Assembly (NCBI RefSeq): GCF_029277445.1
Contig: NZ_CP119566.1
Location: forward strand, 2,420,001 to 2,484,000
Source: Pararhizobium qamdonense
GTDB lineage: Bacteria > Pseudomonadota > Alphaproteobacteria > Rhizobiales > Rhizobiaceae
Direction of reading: 5' to 3'
Length of the DNA stretch: 64,000 nucleotides
Shown here: positions 8,048-15,488 of the stretch, one piece after another
Layout of the letters: each line of letters opens with the position of its first letter
Position numbering within the stretch: the first letter of the stretch is position 1
Position numbers and translations under genes: made by a program
Notes under the pieces: model-generated
The model's database searches: none
What the model was told of the DNA's origin: nothing
The model's input: the letters and a program-made list of their open reading frames with translations, nothing else

Positions 8048-8873
8048 CGATTTCTTCACCCGCGCCCTGATTGCAGGCATCGGCCTTGCCATCACCGTCG
8101 GCCCGCTCGGCTGTTTCGTCATCTGGCGGCGCATGGCCTATTTCGGCGACACGATGGCCCATTCCGCGCTGCTTGGTGTGGCGCTGTCACTTCTGCTCGA
8201 TCTCAATCTGATGCTCAGCGTCTTCATCGTTGCCGCCGCCGTGTCACTGCTGCTGTTGCTGCTGCAAAAGCGCGGCGCGCTGTCCACCGATGCGCTGCTC
8301 GGCATTCTCTCGCATTCCTCGCTGTCGATCGGCCTTGTCATCGTCGCCTTCATGACCTGGGTGCGGATCGATCTGGTCGGCTTCCTGTTCGGCGATATTC
8401 TCGCTGTTTCCGAAGCCGATATCGATCTGGTCTGGGGCGGTGGCATTCTGGTTTTGGCGGCGATCGTCTATCTCTGGCGGCCCTTGCTTGCCTCAACCGT
8501 CAATCCGGAACTGGCCGAGGCCGAAGGCCTTCAGCCGGAGCGGGCGCGGCTCTATTTCATGCTTTTGATGGCGCTTGTGATTGCGATTGCCATGAAGATC
8601 GTCGGCATTCTGCTGATCACCTCGCTCCTGATCATCCCGGCAGCCACCGCCCGGCGCTTTGCCACGTCGCCGGAGATCATGGCGGTGCTGGCTTCGGTCA
8701 TCGGGGCGCTTGCGGTCACGGGCGGCCTGTTCGGCTCGCTGCATTTTGATACGCCATCGGGACCGTCGATCGTGGTTGCGGCGATGGTGCTTTTCGTGCT
8801 CAGTCTGCTGCCGTTCGGGCGCAACAAACAGGCAGAGACGGCGATACATTCGACGCATGGAGGACATCACTAA
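8040..8873 (+). CDS. znuB: Zinc ABC transporter permease ZnuB
   Basis: A 277-residue ABC-3 family membrane protein with about eight helices. It starts at GTG 8040 (MFDDFFTRALIAGIGLA), preceded by an AAGGAGAG site inside znuC. The family motif is GDTMAHSALLGVAL near residues 37-50, and KIVGILLITSLLIIPAATAR marks the conserved cytoplasmic loop and helix. It forms the inner-membrane channel for zinc with ZnuA and ZnuC. The gene overlaps znuC by 8 bases, and its TAA stop overlaps the zur ATG (TAATG), so znuC-znuB-zur form one coupled operon. The ATG-like starts further upstream in this frame lie within znuC and are rejected. Confidence 0.93.
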   Translation: MFDDFFTRALIAGIGLAITVGPLGCFVIWRRMAYFGDTMAHSALLGVALSLLLDLNLMLSVFIVAAAVSLLLLLLQKRGALSTDALLGILSHSSLSIGLVIVAFMTWVRIDLVGFLFGDILAVSEADIDLVWGGGILVLAAIVYLWRPLLASTVNPELAEAEGLQPERARLYFMLLMALVIAIAMKIVGILLITSLLIIPAATARRFATSPEIMAVLASVIGALAVTGGLFGSLHFDTPSGPSIVVAAMVLFVLSLLPFGRNKQAETAIHSTHGGHH

Positions 8874-9277
8874 TGGCGGCACAACAGCTCACCAAGAACC
8901 AGTCGCTGGTCCTCGATACGCTCCATCATGCCGAAGGGCCGCTCAGCGCCTATACGATCCTCGACAAGCTGCGCGATCACGGGTTCCGCGCGCCGCTGCA
9001 GGTCTACCGGGCGCTCGACAAGCTGCTGGAATTCGGCCTCATCCACCGGCTTGAAAGCATGAACTCCTTCGTTGCCTGCGCCCATCCGGATCATCATCAC
9101 CACCACGACCATGGCGTGACGGCGTTTGCCATTTGCGAGGATTGCGGCCAGGTGACCGAGATGCATGACGAAGCCATGGAGGAGCGCCTGTCGGTGCTCG
9201 CCGGCAAGCAGCATTTCAAGACCGAGAAGACCACGATCGAGATCCGCGGCCATTGCCAGAACTGCACCGCCGAATAG
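8873..9277 (+). CDS. zur: Zinc uptake regulator Zur (Fur family)
   Basis: A 134-residue Fur-family repressor. The N-terminal winged helix includes LRDHGFRAPLQVYRALDKLLEFGLIHR. The hinge and metal site follow with the run HPDHHHHHDHG, and structural-zinc cysteine pairs are CEDC and CQNC. The family represses zinc uptake genes when zinc is bound. Zur is the right subfamily because the gene closes the znuCB operon and three matching palindromes lie nearby. Being last in the operon, it would be autoregulated through the znuC promoter. A GGGCTG/CAGCCC hairpin (9294-9317) without a T tract follows and may terminate the transcript. Confidence 0.94.
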   Translation: MAAQQLTKNQSLVLDTLHHAEGPLSAYTILDKLRDHGFRAPLQVYRALDKLLEFGLIHRLESMNSFVACAHPDHHHHHDHGVTAFAICEDCGQVTEMHDEAMEERLSVLAGKQHFKTEKTTIEIRGHCQNCTAE

Positions 9278-9326
9278 GCAAAGGACTGTCTTCGGGCTGT
9301 CGCGTTGCGGGCAGCCCCGGCGTCGC

Positions 9327-9857
9327 CTATCCGATGACGGAAAGCCTTGCCGCAAACAGCTGCCATTTTTGGACGTAGCTGTCTGCAGATAGCCGCAAGC
9401 CTGCCACAGCAGCCTCATCCAGCAGCCGGATGGCCTTGGCCGGCGCCCCGACGATCAGCGAATTGTCGGCAAAGACCTTGCCTTCCGTCACCAGCGCATT
9501 GGCCCCCACCAGGCAATTATTGCCGATCACGGCGCCGTTCAGCACCGTTGCGCCCATGCCGATCAGCGAATTGTCGCCGATGGTGCAGCCATGCACGATG
9601 GCGCGGTGGCCGATGGTGCAGCCTTGCCCGATCGTGACCGGTTGGCCGGGATCGACATGGATCACCACACCCTCCTGGATATTGGTGCGGGCGCCGATCC
9701 GGATCAGCGCATTGTCGCCGCGCAGGACCGCACCGAACCAGATCCCGACATCGTCCCCCAATTCGACCTGGCCGATCACATGCGCATCCGGTGCGATCCA
9801 GTAACGGTCTTGGGCAGGGACTGCGGGACGGGTGGTTCCAAGAGCATAAAGCGGCAT
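9327..9857 (-). CDS. Gamma-carbonic anhydrase family hexapeptide protein
   Basis: A 176-residue left-handed beta-helix protein built from hexapeptide repeats such as IGARTNI, IGQGCT and IGNNCLVGAN. The three zinc-binding histidines of gamma carbonic anhydrases are present as His67 (VIHVDPG), His84 (TIGHRA) and His89 (IVHGC). Relatives (PaaY, YrdA, CaiE, CamH) are annotated as carbonic anhydrases or acetyltransferase-like, but few are proven active. The gene stands alone, convergent with zur. A link to zinc through its neighbour is possible, but no Zur-type box was seen upstream of it. Confidence 0.88.
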   Translation of the reverse strand: MPLYALGTTRPAVPAQDRYWIAPDAHVIGQVELGDDVGIWFGAVLRGDNALIRIGARTNIQEGVVIHVDPGQPVTIGQGCTIGHRAIVHGCTIGDNSLIGMGATVLNGAVIGNNCLVGANALVTEGKVFADNSLIVGAPAKAIRLLDEAAVAGLRLSADSYVQKWQLFAARLSVIG

Positions 9858-10144
9858 GTTTTCCCTCTCAAACGGCGGTGATGGTCAGCGCTGCGGCGTC
9901 ATCCACACCGCGTAACACCGGCCAAGCAACAAGCGCCCGGCGGTGCATATCACGGCCGATCTGTACCGCGTGGGCGTCAAAATTGCGACCCACACAATGC
10001 ACGCGGCGACGGGAAAACATGCTCTTGGAATTCATCACCGGCGCAAGCGCCGGCGCGGGGAGGGGATTGCAGTCATCATCGTCAGCCGGCTATCCGTTTG
10101 CGAATAGCGGACGATGGCACCCTGTGAGGGGTGGGGACAGCGCG
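9858..10144. other. Intergenic region without a recognised gene
   Basis: About 290 bases separate the upstream end of the carbonic anhydrase gene from the end of the next small reverse-strand gene. A CCGGCGC/GCGCCGG palindrome lies near 10038-10053. No convincing start with ribosome-binding site or family resemblance was found in any frame. Confidence 0.5.
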
Positions 10145-10342
10145 TCAGCTGCAGACGTAGGCCTGGAGTTGATCGCGTGTCAGAAACCGGCTGTCTGCGC
10201 GGCTATCGGGATGTGTATATTCCAGGCTCGGGACATCGGGAAGTTCCAGTGCCTGACGCACCGTCATGATGCCGACATCCCGGCGATCGCCGCCGCGCTT
10301 CAGGCTGACTTCAACGATCCGATACAGATTTTCCTCTACCAT
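10145..10342 (-). CDS. Small hypothetical protein
   Basis: A 65-residue acidic/basic mixed protein starting MVEENLYRIVEVSLKRGGD. A GGGAG element lies a few bases before the ATG at 10342, in favour of translation. It has no membrane segment, signal peptide or cysteine motif, apart from a Cys near the C-terminus. I do not recognise a family. It stands in a poorly coding region next to genes with stress-type promoters, but shows no such promoter itself. It could be a spurious frame. Confidence 0.5.
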   Translation of the reverse strand: MVEENLYRIVEVSLKRGGDRRDVGIMTVRQALELPDVPSLEYTHPDSRADSRFLTRDQLQAYVCS

Positions 10343-10573
10343 GTGGTTTCTCCCGTCTCTTTATTTTTTTGATTCTGGACTGCAGTAGCTACTCCGAAAT
10401 TGGTTTTTATGAGGCACCTCATCTATTAGCATGCCACACATGAAGAAATCGCAACAGTGATTTCTGAGCAGATGCTTTTATTTGTGCCGGATCGGGACGG
10501 TGCAGTTTGCCCAATGCCGGACGTTCTATTGCGGATTGTTCGATATTGGTTTCACATCGCTGCCCGGCAATCT

Positions 10574-10598
10574 GGAACAATCCTGCCTTTCGCGTGTT
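10574..10598 (+). promoter_or_regulatory. EcfG/RpoE2-type promoter for the 10.6-kb small gene
   Basis: GGAAC (10574-10578) is followed after exactly 17 bases by GTT (10596-10598). This is the arrangement of general-stress ECF sigma promoters in Rhizobiales. Transcription would begin near 10605, just before the AAAAGGAG ribosome-binding site at 10613-10620. Confidence 0.65.
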
Positions 10599-10626
10599 TT
10601 CTTTTCGAACGGAAAAGGAGCGCGAA

Positions 10627-10875
10627 ATGGCAAATGTCAAGAATTTGCGGACCGGCTTTACCGGCGAACTCAATGATACCAGCGGCGTGACGGCCAAGGC
10701 GAAAAAAGCGGCAAACTATGTCAGCGACGAAGCCTCTGCTGTCGTTCAGAGCGCGCAGGACCATCCCTCGGCCACCAGTACGGCCCTTCTTGTCTTTGGG
10801 GCTGCGGCATTCGTTGCCGGTTATCTCATCGGTAGCGCCTCAAACGGCGCTTCAACACGAAGAAGTTACTGGTAA
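10627..10875 (+). CDS. Small membrane-anchored stress protein, YqjD/ElaB (DUF883)-like
   Basis: An 82-residue protein. The N-terminal two thirds is a polar, helix-prone segment rich in Lys, Ala and Ser (KAKKAANYVSDEASAVVQSA). It ends in one membrane segment with glycine spacing, AAFVAGYLIGS, and a short basic tail. This layout is that of the YqjD/ElaB/YgaM family, which bind ribosomes at the membrane in E. coli stationary phase; the match here is by architecture only. A strong AAAAGGAG site fixes the ATG at 10627. The EcfG-type promoter just upstream fits a stress-induced role. Confidence 0.75.
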   Translation: MANVKNLRTGFTGELNDTSGVTAKAKKAANYVSDEASAVVQSAQDHPSATSTALLVFGAAAFVAGYLIGSASNGASTRRSYW

Positions 10876-10899
10876 AGGGTGCTTTGCATCAAATTTGAA

Positions 10900-10928
10900 T
10901 TGATTATTGTGCATCGCAGCATTATAGT
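10900..10928 (+). promoter_or_regulatory. Promoter of the anti-SD small RNA
   Basis: TTGATT (10900-10905) and TATAGT (10923-10928) are separated by 17 bases, an ideal sigma-70-like spacing. The predicted start, about seven bases after the -10, falls at 10935, exactly where the first hairpin of the sRNA begins. Confidence 0.6.
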
Positions 10929-10934
10929 CATATT

Positions 10935-11049
10935 TATCGCAGCCATCCACCTCCTCCCGGAAAGCTGCGATCGACCAGCGGTCACCTCCTCCCGACCGTG
11001 GGTCATTTTCAGAAAGCCTGCCGCACCTCCTCCCGCGGCAGGCTTTTTT
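10935..11049 (+). ncRNA. Three-hairpin anti-Shine-Dalgarno sRNA (cuckoo/CcsR-like)
   Basis: Three successive hairpins each expose the same loop, ACCTCCTCCC. Hairpin 1 pairs ATCGCAGC (10936-10943) with GCTGCGAT (10964-10971). Hairpin 2 pairs CGGTC (10979-10983) with GACCG (10994-10998). Hairpin 3 is a terminator with a perfect 12-bp stem, AAAGCCTGCCGC (11013-11024) with GCGGCAGGCTTT (11035-11046), and a T run to 11049. A well-spaced promoter lies immediately upstream. Repeated CCUCCUCCC loops are the mark of the rhizobial cuckoo RNAs and the Rhodobacter CcsR RNAs, which are stress-linked and can base-pair with Shine-Dalgarno-like sequences. Those relatives usually have two such loops in my recollection; three including the terminator loop is notable. 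Confidence 0.85.
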
Positions 11050-11070
11050 CGTTTTGTGCTCTGCCCAAAA

Positions 11071-11096
11071 GGAACCAAATCCGCTATGGTGCCGTT
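11071..11096 (+). promoter_or_regulatory. EcfG/RpoE2-type promoter for the DUF982 gene
   Basis: GGAAC (11071-11075) is followed after 17 bases by CGTT (11093-11096). Transcription would start near 11103, before the CGGAGGA ribosome-binding site (11115-11121). Confidence 0.65.
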
Positions 11097-11128
11097 CTGG
11101 TCTGGCAAGATATTCGGAGGAGACGCTC

Positions 11129-11371
11129 ATGCCAAATGCCAAATGGTCCAATCCCGTCGAGGTCGGATTTGCTCACAAGGGGTCTCAGGTGGTGCTGGGT
11201 CCGTTCGATGCGCTGGCCTGCCTGATGGAAACCTGGCCCGATCTTCGCGGTCCGCGCTACGTCGCCGCGAGAAGCTTTTGCCGCGCCGCAATCGACGGCC
11301 GCAAGTCGGCAGAAGAAGCCCGCGAGGTCTTCATCGCTGCTGCGCAAGAGGCGAAACTCCAGGCGCATTGA
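11129..11371 (+). CDS. DUF982 family protein
   Basis: An 80-residue soluble protein starting MPNAKWSNPVEVGFAHKGSQ. The family pattern follows: a central VLGPFDALACLMETWPD and then YVAARSFCRAAIDGRKSAEEAREVF. DUF982 is a short family found almost only in Rhizobiales, often in several copies, and its function is unknown. A CGGAGGA site lies seven bases before the ATG at 11129. The upstream EcfG-type promoter suggests membership of the general stress regulon. A GCCAGC/GCTGGC hairpin followed by TTTC (11373-11394) begins at the stop codon and may end the transcript. Confidence 0.85.
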   Translation: MPNAKWSNPVEVGFAHKGSQVVLGPFDALACLMETWPDLRGPRYVAARSFCRAAIDGRKSAEEAREVFIAAAQEAKLQAH

Positions 11372-11689
11372 CGCCAGCGAAAAAGCTGGCTTTCAAAATC
11401 GGGCAGAAAAGGGTTGTGCGCGTGTGCGCCCGCCCGTGGGCTCTGTTTTAGCAGATGCTTGGTACCCCTCGTTAAATAGCTTTCAGTATGGGTCTGCGGA
11501 AAGCGGACCAAAACATCGCCGTTTTCTAAAAACTTATCTCCAATGCTGCCGCCAAACTTCTATCTCGCTTTCAAAACCGCTGCGCTGTATAAGGCCGGAA
11601 TTGGTTAGGCTGTTTGAGCCGCGAGATACCCTTCTCCGCTCACGCGCCTTTTTCTCCATCAGATTGTACCGTCTGCCTTGCGCGCGGGG
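11372..11689. other. Intergenic region before dusA
   Basis: About 318 bases. It begins with the short hairpin described for the DUF982 gene (11373-11390). The remainder, including AT-richer stretches near 11500-11600, shows no supported gene or clear promoter motif. Confidence 0.5.
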
Positions 11690-12817
11690 ATGAAAGAATT
11701 TTTGGCAATGGGCACTGCAGCGATTTCGGCATCGGACAGTACCGCTTCGGCATATTTTCGCGCCCCCGTCTTTGCCGTCGCTCCGATGATCGACTGGACG
11801 GACCGGCACTACCGGTTTCTTGCCCGCCAGCTGTCCAAACATGCCTTGCTCTATACCGAGATGATCGTTTCCGAGGCCATCCTGCGGGGGGACCGGGAGA
11901 GGCTTTTGGGTTTCGATGCGGTGGAGCATCCCGTGGCCTTGCAACTGGGCGGCAATGATCCCGGCAAGATGGCGCGCGCCGCGAGGATCGGCGAAGAGTT
12001 CGGCTATGCCGAGATCAACATCAATGTCGGCTGTCCCTCCGACCGGGTACAGTCGGGCACGTTTGGTGCCTGCCTGATGCGCGAGCCTGCGGTTGTGGCG
12101 GAGTGCGTGGCGGCCATGAAGGCTGCTGTGTCCATTCCCGTCACGGTCAAGTGCCGGATCGGGGTGGACGATCAGGATCCGGAGCTTGCGCTGCGCGATC
12201 TCGTCTCACGGGTGACGCAGGCAGGCGCCGATGCGGTCTGGGTGCATGCCCGCAAAGCCTGGCTACAGGGGCTGTCGCCCAAGGAAAACCGCGATATCCC
12301 GCCGCTGGACTACGATCTCGTTCACCGGCTGAAGGCGGAAAATCCCAGTCTTTTCATTGGTATCAACGGCGGTCTTGGCAGTTTGAATCAAGCAGTCGAA
12401 GAGTTGAACACGGGGACTGCTCTCGACGGCGTCATGCTGGGGCGGGCGCCCTATCATGACAGTGCCATGCTGACGGCGGTGGACGGTGTGTTTCCGCATC
12501 CGGTCTCGGGGGCTGCGCCTTTGGGTGTCAGCAGTGAGGCCTTTACCGCCAACGGCCACCGGCAGTCGCTGGCATTCTGGGACGGGGTGCGGGATGCGAT
12601 GATGGGCTATGCGGCCCGGCATATCGCGTCTGGCGGGCGGTTGATCCATGTGACCCGCCATATGGTCGGCCTCTTCCAGGGCTGGCCGGGCGCCCGGCGC
12701 TTCCGTCAGATCCTGTCGGCGGATGCGACGCGGTCAGGCGCCGGGCCGGAGGTGATTGCCGCAGCGTTTGAGGCGGTGTTTGTTGCGGCAGAGGCGAAGG
12801 AGTTGGTGAGTTTTTAG
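11690..12817 (+). CDS. dusA: tRNA-dihydrouridine synthase A
   Basis: A 375-residue FMN-dependent TIM-barrel enzyme that reduces uridines in the tRNA D-loop. FAVAPMIDWTDRHYR marks the FMN-binding start of the barrel. The catalytic Cys115 lies in NINVGCPSDRVQSGTFGACLM, spaced as in DusA. VTVKCRIGVDD and the GINGGLGSL segment complete the active site. The start is uncertain: ATG 11690 and ATG 11708 are both possible, with no strong ribosome-binding site for either, and homology begins only near residue 23. The TAG stop (12815-12817) lies inside the first unit of the downstream heptanucleotide array, so the end of the gene is part of the repeat. Confidence 0.93.
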   Translation: MKEFLAMGTAAISASDSTASAYFRAPVFAVAPMIDWTDRHYRFLARQLSKHALLYTEMIVSEAILRGDRERLLGFDAVEHPVALQLGGNDPGKMARAARIGEEFGYAEININVGCPSDRVQSGTFGACLMREPAVVAECVAAMKAAVSIPVTVKCRIGVDDQDPELALRDLVSRVTQAGADAVWVHARKAWLQGLSPKENRDIPPLDYDLVHRLKAENPSLFIGINGGLGSLNQAVEELNTGTALDGVMLGRAPYHDSAMLTAVDGVFPHPVSGAAPLGVSSEAFTANGHRQSLAFWDGVRDAMMGYAARHIASGGRLIHVTRHMVGLFQGWPGARRFRQILSADATRSGAGPEVIAAAFEAVFVAAEAKELVSF

Positions 12818-13104
12818 TGAGTAGTGAGTGGTTTTTAGCGAATAGTGAGTAGCGAATAGCGAATAGAAGAGATTGCACTATTCGCTATTCACTATTCACT
12901 ATTCACTATTCACTATTCACTATTCACTATTCACTATTCACTATTCACTATTCACTATTCACCATTCACCATTCACTATTCACTATTCACTATTCACTAT
13001 TCACTATTCGCTATTCGCTATTCGCTATTCACTATTCGCTATTCGCTATTCACTACCCACTACCCACTACCCACTACCCACTACCCACTACCCACTACCC
13101 ACTA
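12816..13104. repeat. Heptanucleotide tandem array with inverted arms, copy A
   Basis: A short left arm of units AGTGAGT and AGCGAAT (12816-12866) is followed by a spacer of about ten bases. Then come about 32 units of the complementary type ACTATTC, with variants GCTATTC, ACCATTC and ACTACCC (12877-13104). The left arm is complementary to the start of the right arm, so the transcript can fold into a long hairpin. It fills most of the gap between the convergent dusA and cspA genes and starts within the dusA stop codon. A second array of the same family lies at 34.4 kb. The units are contiguous with no spacers, so it is not CRISPR. Confidence 0.9.
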
Positions 13105-13121
13105 AAACCTACTCACCAACA

Positions 13122-13151
13122 AAAAAACGGCGCCCCAGAAGGACGCCGTTT
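13122..13151 (-). terminator. Terminator of cspA
   Basis: On the reverse strand AACGGCG (13151-13145) pairs with CGCCGTT (13132-13126), extended by inner C/G pairs, and is followed by a run of T. It lies about 33 bases after the cspA stop codon. Confidence 0.8.
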
Positions 13152-13183
13152 AATTCAGTGTTCGCGGGCAGTCGGATCGAGGC

Positions 13184-13396
13184 TTAGTCGGCCTGGATGT
13201 TGACGGCCTTCGGGCCTTTGCCCATGCGATCCGGCTCGGTGTCGAAGGTGACCTGCTGGCCGTCCTTCAGGGTCTGGAGGCCAGCGGCCTGCAGCGCGGA
13301 GATGTGAACGAACACGTCCTTAGCGCCGCCTTCCGGCGTGATGAAACCAAAACCCTTGTCCTGGTTGAAGAATTTTACGGTGCCCTTGGTGGCCAT
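13184..13396 (-). CDS. cspA: Cold shock protein, CspA family
   Basis: A 70-residue single cold-shock domain protein. It carries both RNA-binding motifs, KGFGFIT (RNP1) and VFVHI (RNP2), within [20 protein letters not shown]. It binds single-stranded nucleic acid and acts as an RNA chaperone. Rhizobia carry several csp copies, and which one this is cannot be decided. The upstream region has no gene for over 500 bases, which leaves room for the long structured leader usual for csp mRNAs. A clear terminator follows. Confidence 0.93.
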   Translation of the reverse strand: MATKGTVKFFNQDKGFGFITPEGGAKDVFVHISALQAAGLQTLKDGQQVTFDTEPDRMGKGPKAVNIQAD

Positions 13397-13920
13397 GGGA
13401 GAAGTCCTTTTTTCCCTTAATGATGTGTCTTCACCCCTGCCAGGGTGGAGACGTTTTTCTTTCCGGTGTTGTCTTTATTTCGGAAAGCCAGTCGGTGAAG
13501 TCACGATAACGGGGAAAGAACGTCTACAGTGCCGTTTTTATCGACACGCCCGGATTACCTCCGGGACCATACAGCCAGTCCAGTCTCCGGGATAGAAAAC
13601 GCCCGAACGCGGAAATATTTGCAGCAAAAAAAGAAAATAGCAAGCGTTTAATCCTTTGCACTCAACCGCCTGGCGGTGCTGCGTCCGGGATGCACCAGGG
13701 CGGGACATTGACAGGGTTTTGCGCGGCGCTGACGCCATGGCCGGGGAAAACCGGACGGCGTCGCGATCTCACCACAATTTGGTCCCGGCAATGTCCGATC
13801 AAGGGGCCGTGTCAGAGTAACGGTTGGCCGCGCCGCATCCGCTTTTGGGTTGATGCCGGGTGGGCTAAAGGGTAGGTCAGGAGCGGACTGGACGAATGCT
13901 GGGACTGAAGAGGTGGCGTC
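13397..13920. other. Intergenic region between cspA and the J-domain gene
   Basis: About 520 bases separate two divergent genes. The part nearest cspA probably encodes its 5' leader. No supported gene was found; open frames here lack ribosome-binding sites and family resemblance. No clear sigma factor motif was recognised. Confidence 0.5.
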
Positions 13921-14499
13921 GTGATCGACCCCTATGAAACGCTGGGACTGGAGCGCGGCGCCGACGATCAGGCGGTCAAGGCGGCCTATCGCAAGCTGGT
14001 GAAGGCGGTTCATCCCGACAGCGGCGGCGAACCGGAGGCCTTCGGCCGGCTGCAGGCAAGCTATGACCTGTTGAAGGACCCCGTGCGCCGCAAGGTCTAT
14101 GACAATACCGGCTATGATCCGCAGCTCGCCGACCCGCGCGACCTGCAGGGCATCCTGAAGCTGGAAACGCTGGTCAACGATTTCATCCTCGACGAGCGCG
14201 AGCCCGGCAGTTTCGACCCCGTCGCCGCCATGCGCCGCAAACTGTCTGATGATATCGTCAAGAGCCGGTTTCACATTCTCGAACTGGAGCGCCACCGCGC
14301 CCGCGTGCGCCAGCATCTCGACCGGCTGGGCCGCCGCCCGGCCGCCGATATTCTCGGCTCGATGCTGCGCACCCGCTCGCAATCGATCGCCGACGCCATC
14401 CGCAGCGCCGAGGCGCAGATCGAGGCGACCGAGCAGGCCTATACGATCCTGGAGGGCTATTCCTACGAACTGGAACGGCTGGAGGCGGCGGCGGAGTAG
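13921..14499 (+). CDS. J-domain (DnaJ-like) protein
   Basis: A 192-residue protein with an N-terminal J domain (residues 2-62), DPYETLGLERGADDQAVKAA, with the HPD tripeptide at HPDSGG that stimulates Hsp70 ATPase. The remainder (about 70-192) is a helical region with heptad character, for example RFHILELERHRARVRQHLDR, and may be a coiled coil. It lacks the Gly/Phe and zinc-finger regions of true DnaJ, so it is a specialised co-chaperone with an unknown client. The start is GTG at 13921, preceded by GAAGAGG about eight bases before it. Confidence 0.88.
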   Translation: MIDPYETLGLERGADDQAVKAAYRKLVKAVHPDSGGEPEAFGRLQASYDLLKDPVRRKVYDNTGYDPQLADPRDLQGILKLETLVNDFILDEREPGSFDPVAAMRRKLSDDIVKSRFHILELERHRARVRQHLDRLGRRPAADILGSMLRTRSQSIADAIRSAEAQIEATEQAYTILEGYSYELERLEAAAE

Positions 14500-14668
14500 G
14501 GCGCGCGTTACGGTGCGGGCTGTCTTTCTCGTGCGGATTCGCAGTTACGCCGTTTGCTGCGGTAGGCGTGGCGGCGAAAGGATTTTTCCTTCTCGCGGCG
14601 GAAGGCGTTGGAGCGGCGCTTATCGCGGGGCGGGTTTTTGGGGGGAGCTTTGGGAGAGCTTGGGGGTG

Positions 14669-14749
14669 CCCCTCACCAACAAAATCTAACACTTAGCCTT
14701 CGGCTAAGATGTTGATTTTGTGTCCTCTCCCGCAAGGGGAGAAGAGAGG
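14669..14749. repeat. Composite palindromic repeat (REP-like), copy 1
   Basis: The element begins CCCCTCACC and contains an imperfect inverted repeat, AACAAAATCTAACACTTAGCC against GGCTAAGATGTTGATTTTGT. It ends with CTCTCCC-GCAA-GGGGAGA. The same layout recurs at 35.8 kb and, with a different middle, inside uvrB at 16.3 kb. The rest of the 357-base gap (14500-14856) shows no gene. Confidence 0.8.
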
Positions 14750-14856
14750 TTGCGGCGCTTTTTGGGGGTACATTCACCCCCGCAGAGGGTGTTGAAGGGG
14801 CAGAGTTTCGTGGGCGGTATTGCTCGTGCTTTTGCCAATATTGCCCTGTCGCGGCG

Positions 14857-15336
14857 CTATTGCGCCCCATCAAACAAAGCACTCAAGCTCCACGGGTATT
14901 CCCCCTGCTGGTTGGCGATGTCATCGACTTTCCAGCCGCCATGTTCCTGGACGAGGGTGTAGTAGAGCGTCACTGGTTCGGAATTCTGGAAGGAGACTTC
15001 GACTTCGGCGGTGCCATCGAGCACGATCGGTTCGCCGATCTCGACATGGGTGGCCTGGCCGTCCTGGCCGGAAATGACCGGGTCGAAATCGATCGTGCCG
15101 CTGTCGCCAGGTTCCGTGGTGTCGGCGTCGTCCTGGAAGCGGGCGTTCAACTGGTCGGAGAAGAACGGGGAATAGAGCGAGGGGGCACTGTCGCTGGTCT
15201 GGGCCGTGTCGTAGCGGTAAAGCGCCTGCAGCAGTGCCTGCGGCGTCTTGTAGGTCTGGGCGGCAGCGGGAGAGGCTGAGAGGGCTGACAGTGCGGACAG
15301 GGCGGACAGGAAGAGAGCGAGGGCGGGCAGGCGCAT
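14857..15336 (-). CDS. Periplasmic hypothetical protein (DUF3828-like)
   Basis: A 159-residue protein with a signal peptide MRLPALALFLSALSALSALS, cleaved probably after the AAA-Q near residue 27. The low-complexity SALSALSALSA run is encoded by a short tandem DNA repeat. The mature part has YKTPQALLQALYRYDT at its start and ends with VTLYYTLVQEHGGWKVDDI. This looks like the NTF2-like fold of DUF3828 proteins, which often end with a GGWKVDDI-type motif. Function is unknown. It stands alone between two repeat-rich gaps. Confidence 0.75.
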   Translation of the reverse strand: MRLPALALFLSALSALSALSASPAAAQTYKTPQALLQALYRYDTAQTSDSAPSLYSPFFSDQLNARFQDDADTTEPGDSGTIDFDPVISGQDGQATHVEIGEPIVLDGTAEVEVSFQNSEPVTLYYTLVQEHGGWKVDDIANQQGEYPWSLSALFDGAQ

Positions 15337-15488
15337 GGGGCTTGATCCTGGGCTTGGGTTGTTTCTGGAGGATTAGCCGATGGGGGGTGGTCTGGCCATG
15401 CTGCATTTTTGGGGGCTTGGGGTGGCGGTGGTGTCTGTTCGTCGGCGGGAGCCGTGAGCGGGGCTATGAGGGGTATGCCGGTGGAAAT

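Noticed and set aside
12877-13104. Possible CRISPR array
   Set aside because: The repeat unit is seven bases with no spacers and no cas genes are near. It is a simple tandem array.
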